Source of the DNA: Desulfosporosinus cupriresistens
Lineage (GTDB): Bacteria > Bacillota > Desulfitobacteriia > Desulfitobacteriales > Desulfitobacteriaceae
NCBI RefSeq assembly: GCF_001707885.1
Contig: NZ_MASS01000008.1
Location: 40,910 to 104,909, forward strand
Direction of reading: 5' to 3'
DNA length: 64,000 nucleotides
Shown: positions 1 to 11,056 of the stretch, piece after piece
How the letters are laid out: every line of letters starts with the position of its first letter
Numbering within the stretch: position 1 is the first letter of the stretch
Position numbers and translations under genes: made by a program
The notes under the pieces: generated by a model
The model's input: only the letters and a program-made list of their open reading frames with translations
Database searches by the model: none
Told to the model about the DNA's origin: nothing

Positions 1-1521
<1,521 letters not shown>

Positions 1522-1522
1522 C

Positions 1523-1963
1523 CTATTCCACCTCTACTTTTCCACCCGCCGCAACAATCTTCTTTGCCGCGGCTGGGCTGACTTTGTCAATTTTGACAGT
1601 CAGTGCTTTGGTCAATTCTCCCGTTGCAAGAATCTTAACGCCATCTTTAACAGCCTTAATGAGGCCGCTTTCCAAGAGGCTTTCAATTGTCACTACAGTG
1701 TCATTCTCAAAACGTTCCAAATCACGGACATTCAAAACGACAATGTTTTTCTTTGAGATATTATTAAACCCTCGCTTTGGCATCCGGCGAAACAGTGGAT
1801 TTTGTCCGCCTTCAAAACCGGGACGAACTCCGCCGCCAGCCCGCGAGTTTTGTCCTTTGTGTCCTTTACCGGAAGTTTTACCATGTCCAGATCCAACTCC
1901 ACGGCCCAAACGCTTAGGTGCATGTGTTGATCCTTCAGCAGGCTTTAGTTCATGCAGTTTCAT
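1523..1963 (-). CDS. rplO: Large ribosomal subunit protein L15
   Basis: Binds 23S rRNA late in 50S assembly. The 146-residue product has the typical Gly/Arg/Lys-rich N-terminal arm ([20 protein letters not shown]) and the GFEGGQ motif. A GTG at 1975 extends the frame by four codons, but it overlaps the AGGAGG ribosome site at 1975-1980. The ATG at 1963 is properly spaced from that site and gives the standard MKLHEL start. Part of the spc operon between rpmD and secY. Confidence 0.97.
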   Translation of the reverse strand: MKLHELKPAEGSTHAPKRLGRGVGSGHGKTSGKGHKGQNSRAGGGVRPGFEGGQNPLFRRMPKRGFNNISKKNIVVLNVRDLERFENDTVVTIESLLESGLIKAVKDGVKILATGELTKALTVKIDKVSPAAAKKIVAAGGKVEVE

Positions 1964-1981
1964 GCTTGCCCACACCTCCTT

Positions 1982-2164
1982 CTATTGAGCTTGTGTCTCT
2001 ACAGTAACCAAGTGCATGCATTTATGAATCATCCCTAGAATCCCAGGGGTGTCCTCATGAACTGCACTTGATCCGACTTTTCCTAAGCCAAGTGCTTGTA
2101 ACACTTTGTGTTGTGCTTTTGAATAACCGATCGGACTCTTAGTTAGTGTCACTTTTACTTTCAT
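1982..2164 (-). CDS. rpmD: Large ribosomal subunit protein L30
   Basis: Small 60-residue 50S protein. The frame starts [18 protein letters not shown], the usual L30 opening with the conserved SPIG motif, and ends shortly after the HKCMHLV region. A TTG two codons upstream (2170) touches the AAGGAGGG ribosome site, so the ATG at 2164 with 6-nt spacing is preferred. Lies between rpsE and rplO, the conserved spc order. Confidence 0.97.
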   Translation of the reverse strand: MKVKVTLTKSPIGYSKAQHKVLQALGLGKVGSSAVHEDTPGILGMIHKCMHLVTVETQAQ

Positions 2165-2176
2165 GACCAACCCTCC

Positions 2177-2677
2177 TTAACCTAGAACTTCTCCTACGGT
2201 CTTACCTCGGAGTTTGGCAATCTCTTCTGGACGCTTTAGAGATTTTAACGCCTCCATCGTCGCATTGACCATATTGTGTGCGTTTGCTGAGCCTAAAGAC
2301 TTCGCGAGGATATCATGCACACCAGCAGCTTCAAGTACCGCCCGAACAGCGCCACCGGCAATAACTCCAGTCCCTTTTGAAGCCGGCTTTAACAACACTT
2401 GGCCCGCGCCAAACACCCCAAGAATAGGGTGAGTAATTGTGGTTCCGTGCATAGGAACACTGAAGAGGTTTTTCTTTGCATCTTCGATTCCTTTGCGAAT
2501 AGCCTCAGGCACTTCACCAGCTTTACCTAGTCCTGCGCCAACACGACCGTGACCGTCTCCAACCACTACGAGCGCGCTAAAGCTGAAACGACGTCCACCT
2601 TTAACAACTTTGGCAACACGGGCTATATGAACGACTTTTTCATTCATGTCCGACTTATTAGCTTCGAATTTCGCCAA
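2177..2677 (-). CDS. rpsE: Small ribosomal subunit protein S5
   Basis: 30S protein involved in decoding accuracy and mRNA unwinding at the entry site. 166 residues, the usual length. It carries the S5 double-stranded RNA-binding motif [19 protein letters not shown] near residues 30-48 and the C-terminal GKTVGEVLG. The start is a TTG at 2677 preceded by a strong GGAGGG site about 10 nt upstream; no ATG is better placed. spc operon member. Confidence 0.97.
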   Translation of the reverse strand: MAKFEANKSDMNEKVVHIARVAKVVKGGRRFSFSALVVVGDGHGRVGAGLGKAGEVPEAIRKGIEDAKKNLFSVPMHGTTITHPILGVFGAGQVLLKPASKGTGVIAGGAVRAVLEAAGVHDILAKSLGSANAHNMVNATMEALKSLKRPEEIAKLRGKTVGEVLG

Positions 2678-2704
2678 TTTGATTTTTCCCTCCTTTACTC
2701 AAGC

Positions 2705-3073
2705 TTAGAAGCTGAGTCCAGCTTCTCGTGCTGATTCCGCCAATGCTGCGATTCGGCCGTGATATACATTTCCTCCACGATCGAATACCACTTGCGTAAT
2801 TCCTTTTTCAAGGGCTTTCTTCGCAACCAATTCGCCGACTCTTTGAGCACCAGCGGTATTTCCGCCAGATAAATCGGCAGCTTTGAACTCTGGATCGAGG
2901 GAAGAAGCAGCAACAATTGTCACACCGAGCTCATCATTGATTACTTGAGCGTAAATATGATTCAAGCTTCTAAAAACTGCTAAACGTGGTCGCTCTGCAA
3001 CTCCGATAACAGCTTTGCGGATGCTCTTATGCTTTTTAACGCGGATAGCTTTTCGGTCCATGCGCTTAATCAA
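2705..3073 (-). CDS. rplR: Large ribosomal subunit protein L18
   Basis: Binds 5S rRNA in the central protuberance. 122 residues, with the [18 protein letters not shown] core and the C-terminal [24 protein letters not shown] signature. A TTG at 3073 about 10 nt after GGAGTGA gives the full N-terminus. The ATG at 3061 would drop four residues and sits too far from that site. The 158 nt separating it from rplF are filled by a repeat element, which is unusual for this compact operon. Confidence 0.96.
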   Translation of the reverse strand: MIKRMDRKAIRVKKHKSIRKAVIGVAERPRLAVFRSLNHIYAQVINDELGVTIVAASSLDPEFKAADLSGGNTAGAQRVGELVAKKALEKGITQVVFDRGGNVYHGRIAALAESAREAGLSF

Positions 3074-3124
3074 AGGGAACTCACTCCTTTCACGACTGGC
3101 AAGAGATTTGGCCCTTGCCTCAAT

Positions 3125-3234
3125 TTAATTACACTATGACAGAAAGCATAAACTTCGTTTGTATACTTTCTGGAGCATAAGGGCAACTAGGCAGCCGCCT
3201 TCGCTAACGCTTAGCGCCAGCCAAGTTTTCTTTA
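3125..3234 (-). repeat. Dispersed hairpin repeat, copy D (between rplF and rplR)
   Basis: Read on the minus strand, the element opens with TAAAGAAAACTTGGCTGGC, and its first three bases are the rplF stop codon. It contains a small perfect hairpin (CGCTAA GCG TTAGCG), the block CTGCCTAGTTGC shared with copy A, and a terminal hairpin between AGAAAGTATAC and GTTTATGCTTTCT. Its ends match copies at 24267-24494, 28313-28436 and 38171-38242. It lies inside the spc operon, so it must be transcribed through. Confidence 0.8.
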
Positions 3235-3786
3235 CTTCTTAGCGCCCTTTTTACCGCCGGTCTTACCAACCTTACGACGGACGACTTCGCCTTCATACCG
3301 AATTCCTTTGCCTTTATATGGTTCAGGCTCACGCTCTGAACGAACTACTGCGGCAAAAGCACCGACAAGTTCTTTATCCATCCCTTTAATTAAGATCTTA
3401 TTCGGAGCAGGGACTTCAAAGTCAATTCCTTCAAAGGGAGTAAGTTCAACAGGGTGAGACTTGCCGACCGTCAAAACCAACTTGTTTCCTTGCTTGGCAG
3501 CACGATATCCTACCCCAACCATATCTAAGCCCTTTGTGAATCCGTTCGAAACACCTTCCACCATGTTAGCGATTAAGGTGCGAGTCAAGCCATGTAAAGA
3601 TCTGCTCAACGGCTCATCGTTCGGTCGACTAACAATAACTTGTTGGCCATCGACTACAATGTTCATCAATGAATGCATTGTTCTCGTTAAGGTTCCCTTA
3701 GGACCCTTAACAGTGACCACATTTTCCTCTATTTTGAAGTCCACACCACTGGGGATCCCAATGGGGCGCTTGCCAATTCTGGACAT
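3232..3786 (-). CDS. rplF: Large ribosomal subunit protein L6
   Basis: 50S protein near the factor-binding site and sarcin-ricin loop. 184 residues with two L6 folds; it starts [12 protein letters not shown] and carries the C-terminal signature [14 protein letters not shown]. The tail is Lys/Gly-rich. The stop codon TAA is also the first three bases of repeat copy D. rpsH lies 23 nt upstream, the normal spc order. Confidence 0.98.
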   Translation of the reverse strand: MSRIGKRPIGIPSGVDFKIEENVVTVKGPKGTLTRTMHSLMNIVVDGQQVIVSRPNDEPLSRSLHGLTRTLIANMVEGVSNGFTKGLDMVGVGYRAAKQGNKLVLTVGKSHPVELTPFEGIDFEVPAPNKILIKGMDKELVGAFAAVVRSEREPEPYKGKGIRYEGEVVRRKVGKTGGKKGAKK

Positions 3787-3809
3787 TCACTGCACCTCCG
3801 TTGTGAAAT

Positions 3810-4208
3810 CTACCAAATGTAGGAGATTACTTCTCCACCAAGGCCCTCTTTGCGGGCTTTTTTATCTGTCATTATCCCCTTAGATGTCGAAATAACTGCA
3901 ATTCCGAGTCCACCAAGAACTTTCGGCATTTCATCCTTTTTCGCATAGACGCGTAGTCCCGGACGGCTTATCCGCTTTAGCCCGGTAATAACACGCTCAC
4001 GGTTTGGACCATATTTCAAATACATCCGAATCACGCCCTGTTTGTCGTCCGCAATGTATTCTACATCCTTGATGTACCCTTCTGCTTTAAGCAGTTCCGC
4101 AAGCTCTTTCTTAATACGAGATGCTGGCACCTCGACTTTATCATGATAAACCATTCCCGCGTTACGGATACGTGTTAAAAAGTCTGCAATCGGATCTGAC
4201 ATTGACAC
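3810..4208 (-). CDS. rpsH: Small ribosomal subunit protein S8
   Basis: Binds helix 21 of 16S rRNA and organises the 30S central domain. 132 residues, starting [17 protein letters not shown] and ending with the S8 signature [20 protein letters not shown]. The GTG at 4208 lies 9 nt after GGGGG; an ATG two codons in (4202) is possible. spc operon between rpsN and rplF. Confidence 0.97.
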   Translation of the reverse strand: MSMSDPIADFLTRIRNAGMVYHDKVEVPASRIKKELAELLKAEGYIKDVEYIADDKQGVIRMYLKYGPNRERVITGLKRISRPGLRVYAKKDEMPKVLGGLGIAVISTSKGIMTDKKARKEGLGGEVISYIW

Positions 4209-4236
4209 TTCAGTCGTCCCCCTTCCTTACAATGTA

Positions 4237-4422
4237 TTACCAACTGGCCTTCGTGACTCCTGGAAGTTCCCCTTTGTGAGCCAACTCCCGGAAGCAAATC
4301 CGGCAAATTCCGAATTTACGCATGTAAGCATGGGGACGTCCACAAAGCTTGCAACGGTTATGCGAACGAACGGCGAATTTTTGTCCACGGTTTTGGCGGA
4401 CAACCATTGATGTCTTAGCCAC
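4237..4422 (-). CDS. rpsN: Small ribosomal subunit protein S14, zinc-binding type
   Basis: 30S head protein. The 61-residue form is the short zinc-dependent type (often named rpsZ or type Z), with two CxxC pairs at C24/C27 and C40/C43. Zinc-independent S14 is about 89-101 residues and lacks them. Start GTG at 4422 behind AAGGAGG. Zinc forms are generally replaced by a Zn-independent paralogue when zinc is short; none is in the window. Confidence 0.97.
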   Translation of the reverse strand: MAKTSMVVRQNRGQKFAVRSHNRCKLCGRPHAYMRKFGICRICFRELAHKGELPGVTKASW

Positions 4423-4442
4423 GCTCTTGAACCTCCTTTTCT

Positions 4443-4982
4443 CTAATCACGGTACGGCATTCCGAACCCACGAAGCAACTCGCGCGCTTCTTCGTCCGAT
4501 TTTGCCGTTGTTACAAAGACTACATCCATTCCACGAAGCTTGTCGATCTTGTCATACTCCATCTCAGGGAAGATCAACTGTTCCTTAATTCCTAAGGTAT
4601 AATTTCCACGTCCGTCAAACGCTTTCGCTGAAACACCACGGAAGTCCCGAACGCGAGGTAAAGCTACGTTTAAAAGGCGATCCATAAATTCATACATCCG
4701 TTGACCACGCAGGGTAACTTTACAACCGATCGGCATCCCTTCACGTAGTTTGAATGCTGCAATGGATTTTTTTGCCCGCGTGACAATAGGTTTTTGACCT
4801 GTGATCTTCATTAAGTCTCCAAGAGCAGAATCGATCGCTTTGGAGTTTTGAACCGCTTCACCAACACCCATATTGATCACGATTTTATCAATTTTAGGAA
4901 TTTGCATGACATTTGTATAAGCAAACTTCTGCTGTAAGGCAGGAGCGATTTCGTTTTGGTATCTATCTTTCAGACGAGCCAC
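4443..4982 (-). CDS. rplE: Large ribosomal subunit protein L5
   Basis: Binds 5S rRNA and the P-site tRNA in the central protuberance. 179 residues, the family length. Signature regions include [13 protein letters not shown] near residue 30 and [16 protein letters not shown] near residue 80. It ends in [11 protein letters not shown]. Start GTG at 4982 behind GGAGGG. spc operon between rplX and rpsN. Confidence 0.98.
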   Translation of the reverse strand: MARLKDRYQNEIAPALQQKFAYTNVMQIPKIDKIVINMGVGEAVQNSKAIDSALGDLMKITGQKPIVTRAKKSIAAFKLREGMPIGCKVTLRGQRMYEFMDRLLNVALPRVRDFRGVSAKAFDGRGNYTLGIKEQLIFPEMEYDKIDKLRGMDVVFVTTAKSDEEARELLRGFGMPYRD

Positions 4983-5002
4983 TGGGGTCCCTCCTTTCGC
5001 GA

Positions 5003-5356
5003 TTAGTGTTTATCCGGTAGATTCACGCCGCAATTTTTGCAGACGCGCACTTTTCCGTCTTCCGTCACCTTGACACTGACCCTAGTCACAGAATTACACT
5101 CTTGGCAGTATAACATAACATTCGAGCTGGCCATCGGAGCTTCTTTTTGAACGATGCCACCTTGAGGCATGCTTTGAGAAGGTTTTGTATGCCGTTTAAC
5201 GATGTTTGCCTTCTCAACTACCACGCGACCCTTCTTGAGAATCACATCGATGATTTTGCCTTTTTTACCGGCATCCTTACCGCTGATGACCATGACATAA
5301 TCGCCTTTTTTTACATGTATCTTATCAGGTTGTACCTTATGCTTAGTAGCAGCCAC
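5003..5356 (-). CDS. rplX: Large ribosomal subunit protein L24 with C-terminal CxxC pairs
   Basis: Early 50S assembly protein with a KOW motif ([20 protein letters not shown], residues about 16-35). The GTG at 5356 lies 7 nt after GGAGGTG. An in-frame ATG at 5371 overlaps that site and is unlikely, so the product is 117 residues. The last third holds four cysteines, C84, C87, C106 and C109, spaced as a zinc ribbon. Many L24 proteins are shorter and lack the full set; this looks like a clostridial variant. Confidence 0.95.
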   Translation of the reverse strand: MAATKHKVQPDKIHVKKGDYVMVISGKDAGKKGKIIDVILKKGRVVVEKANIVKRHTKPSQSMPQGGIVQKEAPMASSNVMLYCQECNSVTRVSVKVTEDGKVRVCKNCGVNLPDKH

Positions 5357-5384
5357 TTTCTTCACCTCCATACGTCATGGGGTC

Positions 5385-5750
5385 TTAGATAACTTCCGGT
5401 GCCAGGGATATGATTTTCATAAAATTATCACGCAGTTCGCGAGCAACTGGTCCGAAGATACGGGTTCCGCGCGGGCTTTTGTCATCTTTAATGAGGACTG
5501 CAGCATTTTCGCTAAACCGGATATATGAACCGTCTTGACGTCTAATCTCTTTTTTTGTCCGCACGATAACAGCCTTGACAACTTCCCCTTTTTTGACAAC
5601 GCCCCCTGGTGTTGCTTGTTTAACGGAAGCAACGATGATATCACCAATCGATGCATATCGGCGCATTGAACCGCCGAGTACATGAATACACATTAGCTCT
5701 TTAGCGCCTGAGTTGTCTCCAACTCTAACCCTAGTTTGTACTTGGATCAT
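5385..5750 (-). CDS. rplN: Large ribosomal subunit protein L14
   Basis: 50S protein forming part of the intersubunit bridge with 16S rRNA. 121 residues starting [19 protein letters not shown]; the family signature [21 protein letters not shown] is present. The ATG at 5750 follows GGGGG by 9 nt. Order rpsQ-rplN-rplX is conserved. Confidence 0.98.
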   Translation of the reverse strand: MIQVQTRVRVGDNSGAKELMCIHVLGGSMRRYASIGDIIVASVKQATPGGVVKKGEVVKAVIVRTKKEIRRQDGSYIRFSENAAVLIKDDKSPRGTRIFGPVARELRDNFMKIISLAPEVI

Positions 5751-5786
5751 TCCATTTGACCCCCTTCCGAACTAATATAACGAATT

Positions 5787-6047
5787 TTAGATGGCAATTG
5801 CTTTTTCAAGTATTTCAACTACACGCCAGCATTTATCTTTACTCAAAAGGCGAGTTTCCATGATCGAGACAGTGTCACCGATATGCGCTTCATTGTTTTC
5901 GTCATGAGCCTTATATTTTTTCGTATGAGTAATTGATTTTTTATAAATCGGGTGACGCTCAGTAATTTCAACCGCTACAACGACAGTTTTATCCATCTTG
6001 TCGCTGACTACCTTGCCGATCCGAACTTTACGTAGGGCTCTTTCCAC
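5787..6047 (-). CDS. rpsQ: Small ribosomal subunit protein S17
   Basis: Primary 16S rRNA binder of the 30S body, 86 residues. The conserved segments [19 protein letters not shown] and [18 protein letters not shown] (S17 signature) are present. Start GTG at 6047 behind AAGGAGG. Lies between rpmC and rplN. Confidence 0.97.
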   Translation of the reverse strand: MERALRKVRIGKVVSDKMDKTVVVAVEITERHPIYKKSITHTKKYKAHDENNEAHIGDTVSIMETRLLSKDKCWRVVEILEKAIAI

Positions 6048-6070
6048 GCTAAGAAGCCTCCTTTCTCAAC

Positions 6071-6274
6071 TTAGACACGTTCAATCTTCAACTCACGCTC
6101 GCGAAGAATCGTTTTACCGCGAGCAATACCTTTGCGAACTTCACGAATTCGCATTGGGTTATCGAGTTGACCCGTCGCCAATTGGAAACGCAAATTAAAC
6201 AGTTCGGTTTTGAAATCGTCGATTTCCTTTAACACTTCATCATTTGTTAGGTCACGAAAATCCTTAGTTTTCAT
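6071..6274 (-). CDS. rpmC: Large ribosomal subunit protein L29
   Basis: 67-residue two-helix 50S protein beside the nascent-chain exit, part of the docking site for trigger factor and SRP. Starts [18 protein letters not shown] and contains [14 protein letters not shown]. The ATG at 6274 follows GGAGGTGACGCAA. Its first 11 nt overlap the 3' end of rplP, which suggests translational coupling. Confidence 0.97.
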   Translation of the reverse strand: MKTKDFRDLTNDEVLKEIDDFKTELFNLRFQLATGQLDNPMRIREVRKGIARGKTILRERELKIERV

Positions 6275-6701
6275 TTGCGTCACCTCCTTCTTGATCAGCA
6301 CGGGTAACGAACTTACATTTGATCGGGAGCTTATGCATGGCCAGACGCAGGGCCTCACGAGCCTGCTCCTCCGTAACGCCGTTCAACTCAAACATTACTC
6401 GACCAGGTTTCACAACTGCAACCCAGTATTCTGGTGAACCTTTACCACTACCCATCCGAGTTTCTGCTGGTTTAGCCGTAACTGGCTTATCCGGGAAAAT
6501 TTTAATCCAAACTTGACCACCACGTTTAATATAACGGGTCATAGCAATACGAGCAGCCTCAATCTGGCGATTCGTTATCCAACCGCATTCTAAGGCCATA
6601 AGTCCGAAGTCACCAAATGTAATGGTGTTTCCGCGTGTAGCCTTACCGTGCATCCGACCACGATGTTGTTTACGATGTTTCACTCTGGTTGGGACTAACA
6701 T
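6264..6701 (-). CDS. rplP: Large ribosomal subunit protein L16
   Basis: 50S protein at the A-site/5S interface, 145 residues. Starts [17 protein letters not shown]. The [23 protein letters not shown] block is the L16 signature region. It directly abuts rpsC (its ATG ends at 6701, rpsC ends at 6702) and overlaps rpmC by 11 nt. S10 operon. Confidence 0.98.
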   Translation of the reverse strand: MLVPTRVKHRKQHRGRMHGKATRGNTITFGDFGLMALECGWITNRQIEAARIAMTRYIKRGGQVWIKIFPDKPVTAKPAETRMGSGKGSPEYWVAVVKPGRVMFELNGVTEEQAREALRLAMHKLPIKCKFVTRADQEGGDANEN

Positions 6702-7364
6702 CTAGTTTCCTCCTTCCACCTGAGCGACGACCTTCTTGGCGGGAAGAACCTCACCTTTATATATCCAAACCTTGATACCAATCTTTCCATACGTAGTATT
6801 GGCTTCAGCAAAACCGTAGTCAATATCCGCACGCAGTGTGTGAAGGGGTACTTTCCCTTCATGGTACCATTCAGTTCGGGCAATTTCGGCTCCAGCCAAA
6901 CGGCCGCTGCATTGAATTTTAATCCCCTGTGCACCTGTCCTCATTGTCCGGCCAACTGTTTGTTTCATTGCCCGACGGAAGGACACACGTTTTTCAAGTT
7001 GTAAGGCAATGTTTTCTGCTACTAAGGTAGCATCCATTTCCGGCTTCTTGATTTCTACAATATTGACTGCAACTTGTTTGCCAGTGATTGCTTCAAGTTG
7101 TTTGCGCAAGTTTTCAACTTCAGTACCACCTCGACCGATAACAATACCGGGCTTAGCTGCATGAACTGATACTTTAACACGACTGGCTGCTCGTTCAATC
7201 TCAACTTTTGGGCATCCAGCTTGCTTGAGTTTATTTTTTACAAATGCACGGATCTTCAAGTCTTCATGAAGAAGTTCCATGTAGTTCTTGTCTGCATACC
7301 AACGGCTTTCCCAGTCCCGGATAATTCCGACGCGGAGGCCTTTGGGATTAACCTTTTGACCCAC
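6702..7364 (-). CDS. rpsC: Small ribosomal subunit protein S3
   Basis: 30S head protein at the mRNA entry tunnel. 220 residues with a type II KH domain ([20 protein letters not shown], near residues 70-90) and the C-terminal S3 domain. Start GTG at 7364. It follows rplV by 3 nt and abuts rplP, so it is tightly coupled in the S10 operon. Confidence 0.98.
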   Translation of the reverse strand: MGQKVNPKGLRVGIIRDWESRWYADKNYMELLHEDLKIRAFVKNKLKQAGCPKVEIERAASRVKVSVHAAKPGIVIGRGGTEVENLRKQLEAITGKQVAVNIVEIKKPEMDATLVAENIALQLEKRVSFRRAMKQTVGRTMRTGAQGIKIQCSGRLAGAEIARTEWYHEGKVPLHTLRADIDYGFAEANTTYGKIGIKVWIYKGEVLPAKKVVAQVEGGN

Positions 7365-7367
7365 TGT

Positions 7368-7709
7368 TTAGCCCTCCTTCTTCTCGCCCACAACCACAGT
7401 AATGTGACTCGTCCGTTTCCGGATTTGGTCTGCACGTCCCATGGCTCGAGGCTTGATGCGTTTCAAGGTCGGTCCTTCATCCACACAAATTTCAGTAATA
7501 ATCAGATCATCAACATTCATGTCATAGTTGTGTCCTGCATTAGCGACTGCTGACTTCAGCACCTTAGTCACATCGTCTGTGGAACCATTGGGTGTAAATT
7601 GAAGAATAGCGAACGCATCACTGATCTTTTTGCCGCGGATCAGATTGACAACCTGGCGCACCTTACGAGGAGAGATACGTACATATTTTGCCACTGCTTT
7701 TGCTTGCAT
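7368..7709 (-). CDS. rplV: Large ribosomal subunit protein L22
   Basis: Lines the peptide exit tunnel with L4. 113 residues; starts [18 protein letters not shown] and contains the C-terminal beta-hairpin region [18 protein letters not shown] that reaches into the tunnel. ATG at 7709 behind GGAGG. S10 operon. Confidence 0.98.
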   Translation of the reverse strand: MQAKAVAKYVRISPRKVRQVVNLIRGKKISDAFAILQFTPNGSTDDVTKVLKSAVANAGHNYDMNVDDLIITEICVDEGPTLKRIKPRAMGRADQIRKRTSHITVVVGEKKEG

Positions 7710-7731
7710 GTGCCTTTAACCTCCTCTCGAA

Positions 7732-8013
7732 TTAACGTAAGCCGCTGGATTTTTCACTACCAGCATGGCCCTTATAGGTGCGAGTAGGAGAAAACTCTCC
7801 CAGTTTATGACCTACCATATCTTCGGTAACATATATCGGAACATGTTTCCGTCCATCGTGAACCGCAATGGTGAGTCCGACCATTTGCGGAAATATTGTT
7901 GAGCGTCTGGACCACGTCTTGATCACGCGTTTTTCACCTGATTCGTTCATCGCTTCGACACGTTCGAGTAAACGAGATTCGACGAAAGGTCCTTTTTTTA
8001 GAGATCTGCTCAT
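7732..8013 (-). CDS. rpsS: Small ribosomal subunit protein S19
   Basis: 30S head protein near the A/P tRNAs, partner of S13. 93 residues starting [17 protein letters not shown]. The conserved block [15 protein letters not shown] is present near the C-terminus. ATG at 8013 behind AAAGGAGG. Between rplB and rplV. Confidence 0.98.
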   Translation of the reverse strand: MSRSLKKGPFVESRLLERVEAMNESGEKRVIKTWSRRSTIFPQMVGLTIAVHDGRKHVPIYVTEDMVGHKLGEFSPTRTYKGHAGSEKSSGLR

Positions 8014-8031
8014 TCATGGGCCTCCTTTCGA

Positions 8032-8859
8032 CTACTTACTGCGCCGTTTCACAATAAAGCGATTCGACGGATTCTTTTTCTTGCGAGTTTTTGCCCCTAG
8101 AGCCGGTTTTCCCCAAGGAGTACATGGGTTACGACCAATCGAGTTACGGCCTTCGCCCCCACCATGTGGATGGTCACAAGGGTTCATTACTGAACCACGT
8201 ACCGTCGGACGAATACCCAACCAACGTGATCTTCCTGCTTTACCAATGTTGATGTTTTCATAGTCTAAATTTCCGACCTGCCCAATGGTTGCCCGACACT
8301 CAATGCGAATCATCCGCATTTCACCGGAAGGAAGTCGGAGCGTTGCATACGAACCTTCTTTAGCCATTAGTTGCGCTGAGCCACCAGCTGAGCGAACCAT
8401 CTGTGCCCCTTTACCTGGTTTCATCTCGATGTTATGGAGCAGAGTACCCACTGGAATATTTTGAAGTGGCAATGTGTTGCCAACTTTAATGTCAGCATCT
8501 GGACCAGAAACAACCATTTGATCCACTTTCAAACCATTTGGTGCTAAGATATAGGTTTTAAGTCCGTCTTGATAATACAATAAAGCGATATTGGCTGAGC
8601 GGTTAGGATCATATTCAATACTTGCTACACGAGCAGGGATCCCATCTTTATTCCGCTTGAAATCAATGACGCGGAACATTCGCTTATGCCCGCCGCCTTT
8701 ATGGCGCACGCTTAATCGTCCATCATTATTACGACCTGCTTTTTTTGTCAACGGCTTCAATAAAGTACGTTCTGGCTCTGTTCTTGTGATCTCTTCAAAG
8801 GTTGACACAGTCATGTTACGACGACTTGGCGATGTAGGTTTAAATGTTTTTAAGGCCAT
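8032..8859 (-). CDS. rplB: Large ribosomal subunit protein L2
   Basis: Required for subunit association and peptidyl-transferase centre assembly. 275 residues. The N-terminal [15 protein letters not shown] and the C-terminal [13 protein letters not shown] motif, with the histidine near the peptidyl-transferase centre, are present. ATG at 8859. S10 operon. Confidence 0.98.
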   Translation of the reverse strand: MALKTFKPTSPSRRNMTVSTFEEITRTEPERTLLKPLTKKAGRNNDGRLSVRHKGGGHKRMFRVIDFKRNKDGIPARVASIEYDPNRSANIALLYYQDGLKTYILAPNGLKVDQMVVSGPDADIKVGNTLPLQNIPVGTLLHNIEMKPGKGAQMVRSAGGSAQLMAKEGSYATLRLPSGEMRMIRIECRATIGQVGNLDYENINIGKAGRSRWLGIRPTVRGSVMNPCDHPHGGGEGRNSIGRNPCTPWGKPALGAKTRKKKNPSNRFIVKRRSK

Positions 8860-8892
8860 AGATTTTCATTTTCCTCCTTTGCTTCAAGATGC

Positions 8893-9180
8893 TTACAGAC
8901 CCGCGAAGTTTTCAATCTTATCTCCAGCTTTAAGCGTAGCAATCGCTTTTTTACGGTTTGATGTTTTTCCGACATACTTACCGACCCGCTTCATTTTGCC
9001 GTTTACATTGATGGTGCGGAGTTCGACAACCGTTACTTTAAACATCTTTTCAACCGCTGCTTTAATTTCAATTTTGTTTGCAGCAGGATTTACCCAGAAG
9101 GAGTATTTATTTTCCTCGACAAGCCCTACAGACTTCTCTGAAATTACCGGACTTTTGAGGACATCACGTGCGTCGCGCAT
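8893..9180 (-). CDS. rplW: Large ribosomal subunit protein L23
   Basis: Exit-tunnel protein and docking site for trigger factor and SRP. 95 residues starting [18 protein letters not shown]. Its ATG shares one base with the rplD stop codon (TAATG, base 9180), so translation is coupled to L4. Confidence 0.97.
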   Translation of the reverse strand: MRDARDVLKSPVISEKSVGLVEENKYSFWVNPAANKIEIKAAVEKMFKVTVVELRTINVNGKMKRVGKYVGKTSNRKKAIATLKAGDKIENFAGL

Positions 9181-9802
9181 TACGCTAACACCTCCTCAGT
9201 TTTTGATACCGCCGCTTTGGTCATTACAAGAACGTCATGGCGAAGAATATCCATTACATTCATCCCTGCAACATCCGTTGTTTTAACACCCTCGAGGTTG
9301 CGAGCGCAACGTTGCACAGCTTCATCCATAGCATCCGTTACGATCATAGCCTTCTTGTCAACATTAAGAGCTTTGAGTACTTTTACCATTTCACGGGTTT
9401 TGGCTTCACCCATGTTCAAAGCATCAAGGACAATCAGTTGTTGCTCCATAACCTTCGAAGAGAGTGCCGAGTGCAAAGCCAATCGACGAACTTTTTTAGG
9501 TAATTTGAAGCCATACTTGCGTGGTTTAGGTGCGAAAACAACACCGCCGCCTCTCCACACGGGGGAGCGACTGCTTCCAGAACGCGCACGGCCCGTTCCT
9601 TTTTGACGCCATGGTTTACGTCCACCTCCGCGCACTTCACCGCGTAACAACGCAGATTGCGTTCCCCGCCTTACTGACGCAAGTTGTGACACAACCGCTG
9701 AATGAAGAACGTGAACATTTGGGGTAATCCCAAACACGCTTTCACTTAGTTCGATTTCTCCTACTGTGTGCCTTGCATATTTAATACTTGAACTTTCGGC
9801 AT
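9180..9802 (-). CDS. rplD: Large ribosomal subunit protein L4, frame broken near the N-terminus
   Basis: Lines the exit tunnel and in many bacteria regulates the S10 operon. The ATG at 9802, with AAGGAGG 7 nt upstream, opens [13 protein letters not shown] and then hits TAG at 9761-9763. Inserting one G between 9763 and 9764 restores VGEIELSES and joins the 185-codon remainder (from the GTG at 9737, [15 protein letters not shown]), giving the normal length of about 206 residues. So a 1-nt deletion separates a conserved N-terminus from the body. Either it is a sequence error or the cell starts at the internal GTG, which has no good ribosome site. Confidence 0.9.
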
Positions 9803-9825
9803 TGCTTATTCCTCCTTTCTCAGTG

Positions 9826-10455
9826 TTACTTCGCCTTTACAGCAGGCTTAAGAATGAGCAACGATTTATTCGCTCCTGGTAGAGCCCCTTTGATCAGGAT
9901 CAAGTTTTTATCTGCATCAACCCGGACAACTTCCAGGTTTTGTACTGTTACACGTTGGCCGCCCATACGTCCTGGCAGCTTACGACCTTGAAATACGCGA
10001 GCCGGGCCCTTCGCGCCAAGGGAACCTGAACGACGATGATACTTTGATCCATGAGCCATCGGTCCGCGACTTGCAGAATGTCTCTTAATCATTCCAGCGA
10101 AGCCTTTTCCCTTAGCGGTACCGACAACATCAATCTTGTCACCCACAGTAAACAGATTAACCTGGATTTCTTGACCGATTTCATAAGAATCAACATCGTT
10201 GACCTTGAACTCACGAACATACCGCATCGGCTTAAGTGAAGCCTTTTGGAAATGTCCCTTTCTCGGCTTGTTGCTTAAGCTTTCCCGAAGCACCGAGAAG
10301 CCAATCTGAATAGCGTTGTAGCCATCTGTCGCAACAGTTTTCTTCTGTACCACTGGGCAAGGACCTGCCTCGACAACAGTGACTGGTACGACACGACCTT
10401 CTGCTGTGAAGATCTGAGTCATGCCAATTTTTTTACCTAAAATTCCTTTTGACAC
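9826..10455 (-). CDS. rplC: Large ribosomal subunit protein L3
   Basis: Initiates 50S assembly; its loop reaches the peptidyl-transferase centre. The GTG at 10455 lies 7 nt after AGGAGGT and gives [14 protein letters not shown], 209 residues. A GTG three codons upstream (10464) overlaps the ribosome site. The signature [23 protein letters not shown] is split across residues about 120-142. S10 operon, 24 nt before rplD. Confidence 0.97.
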   Translation of the reverse strand: MSKGILGKKIGMTQIFTAEGRVVPVTVVEAGPCPVVQKKTVATDGYNAIQIGFSVLRESLSNKPRKGHFQKASLKPMRYVREFKVNDVDSYEIGQEIQVNLFTVGDKIDVVGTAKGKGFAGMIKRHSASRGPMAHGSKYHRRSGSLGAKGPARVFQGRKLPGRMGGQRVTVQNLEVVRVDADKNLILIKGALPGANKSLLILKPAVKAK

Positions 10456-10538
10456 GAATGCCACCTCCTGAACGCTTTGAAGTGCGCCAGACTATTCTGG
10501 AGCACGAGAGCGTCGATTTATTTACCTTGTCACGATTC

Positions 10539-10564
10539 CCCGGCAACTACTCCACGTTACCGGG
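10539..10564 (-). other. RNA hairpin in the rpsJ-rplC spacer
   Basis: A 9-bp stem (CCCGGTAAC pairing with GTTGCCGGG, one G-U) with an 8-nt loop lies in a 197-nt gap between rpsJ and rplC. No T tract follows on the minus strand, so it does not look like an intrinsic terminator. It may be a ribosomal-protein binding site or a processing/stability hairpin. Confidence 0.5.
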
Positions 10565-10589
10565 CGTTTCTCGCAACAAACATAACGAC

Positions 10590-10595
10590 AGTATA
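10590..10595 (-). promoter_or_regulatory. Possible extended -10 promoter ahead of rplC
   Basis: The minus strand reads TGATATACT, an extended -10 (TGnTATACT) with no clear -35. It is about 135 nt upstream of the L3 start, in the unusually long rpsJ-rplC gap, and would make the hairpin at 10539-10564 part of its 5' leader. Weak evidence from one motif. Confidence 0.35.
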
Positions 10596-10652
10596 TCACA
10601 GAACACAATATTTAGCTACTCATGTTCGCAATAAATTTTACTCATGAGCCAA

Positions 10653-10958
10653 TTAGAGTTTGATTTCGATATCCACACCAGCGGGCAAGTCTAAACGCAT
10701 AAGCGCATCCACAGTTTTAGACGTAGGCTCAAGAATATCAATCAATCGTTTATGAGTGCGCATCTCAAACTGCTCTCGAGAATCTTTGTTGACATGAGGC
10801 GAGCGTAAAATCGTGTAGACGCTTTTCTCAGTCGGAAGGGGTATCGGACCGCTGACTTGTGCGCCAGTGCGCTTTGCCGTTTCTACGATGCGTTCGGCTG
10901 ATTGGTCAAGTGTTTTGTGATCAAATGCTTTAAGCCGGATTCTAATTTTTTGGCTCAT
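10653..10958 (-). CDS. rpsJ: Small ribosomal subunit protein S10 / NusE
   Basis: 30S head protein and, as NusE, a partner of NusB and NusG. 101 residues. Core S10 motif [22 protein letters not shown] at residues about 37-58. ATG at 10958 behind GGAGG. First gene of the S10 cluster, downstream of tuf across a 313-nt spacer made largely of heptad repeats. Confidence 0.97.
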   Translation of the reverse strand: MSQKIRIRLKAFDHKTLDQSAERIVETAKRTGAQVSGPIPLPTEKSVYTILRSPHVNKDSREQFEMRTHKRLIDILEPTSKTVDALMRLDLPAGVDIEIKL

Positions 10959-11056
10959 AAGTTAAACCTCCTCATAATTCCCGTTATACGGGTTTAGGAC
11001 GCAAAAATTCCCTGGTTCAAGGGGAGTCACCTGCCCAGCAACCTTTTACGCCGTTC

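Noticed and set aside
8591..9286. Long plus-strand open frame (231 codons) across rplB, rplW and rplD
   Set aside because: It lies antisense to three conserved ribosomal protein genes, has no ribosome site and its translation resembles nothing; a shadow of the real genes.
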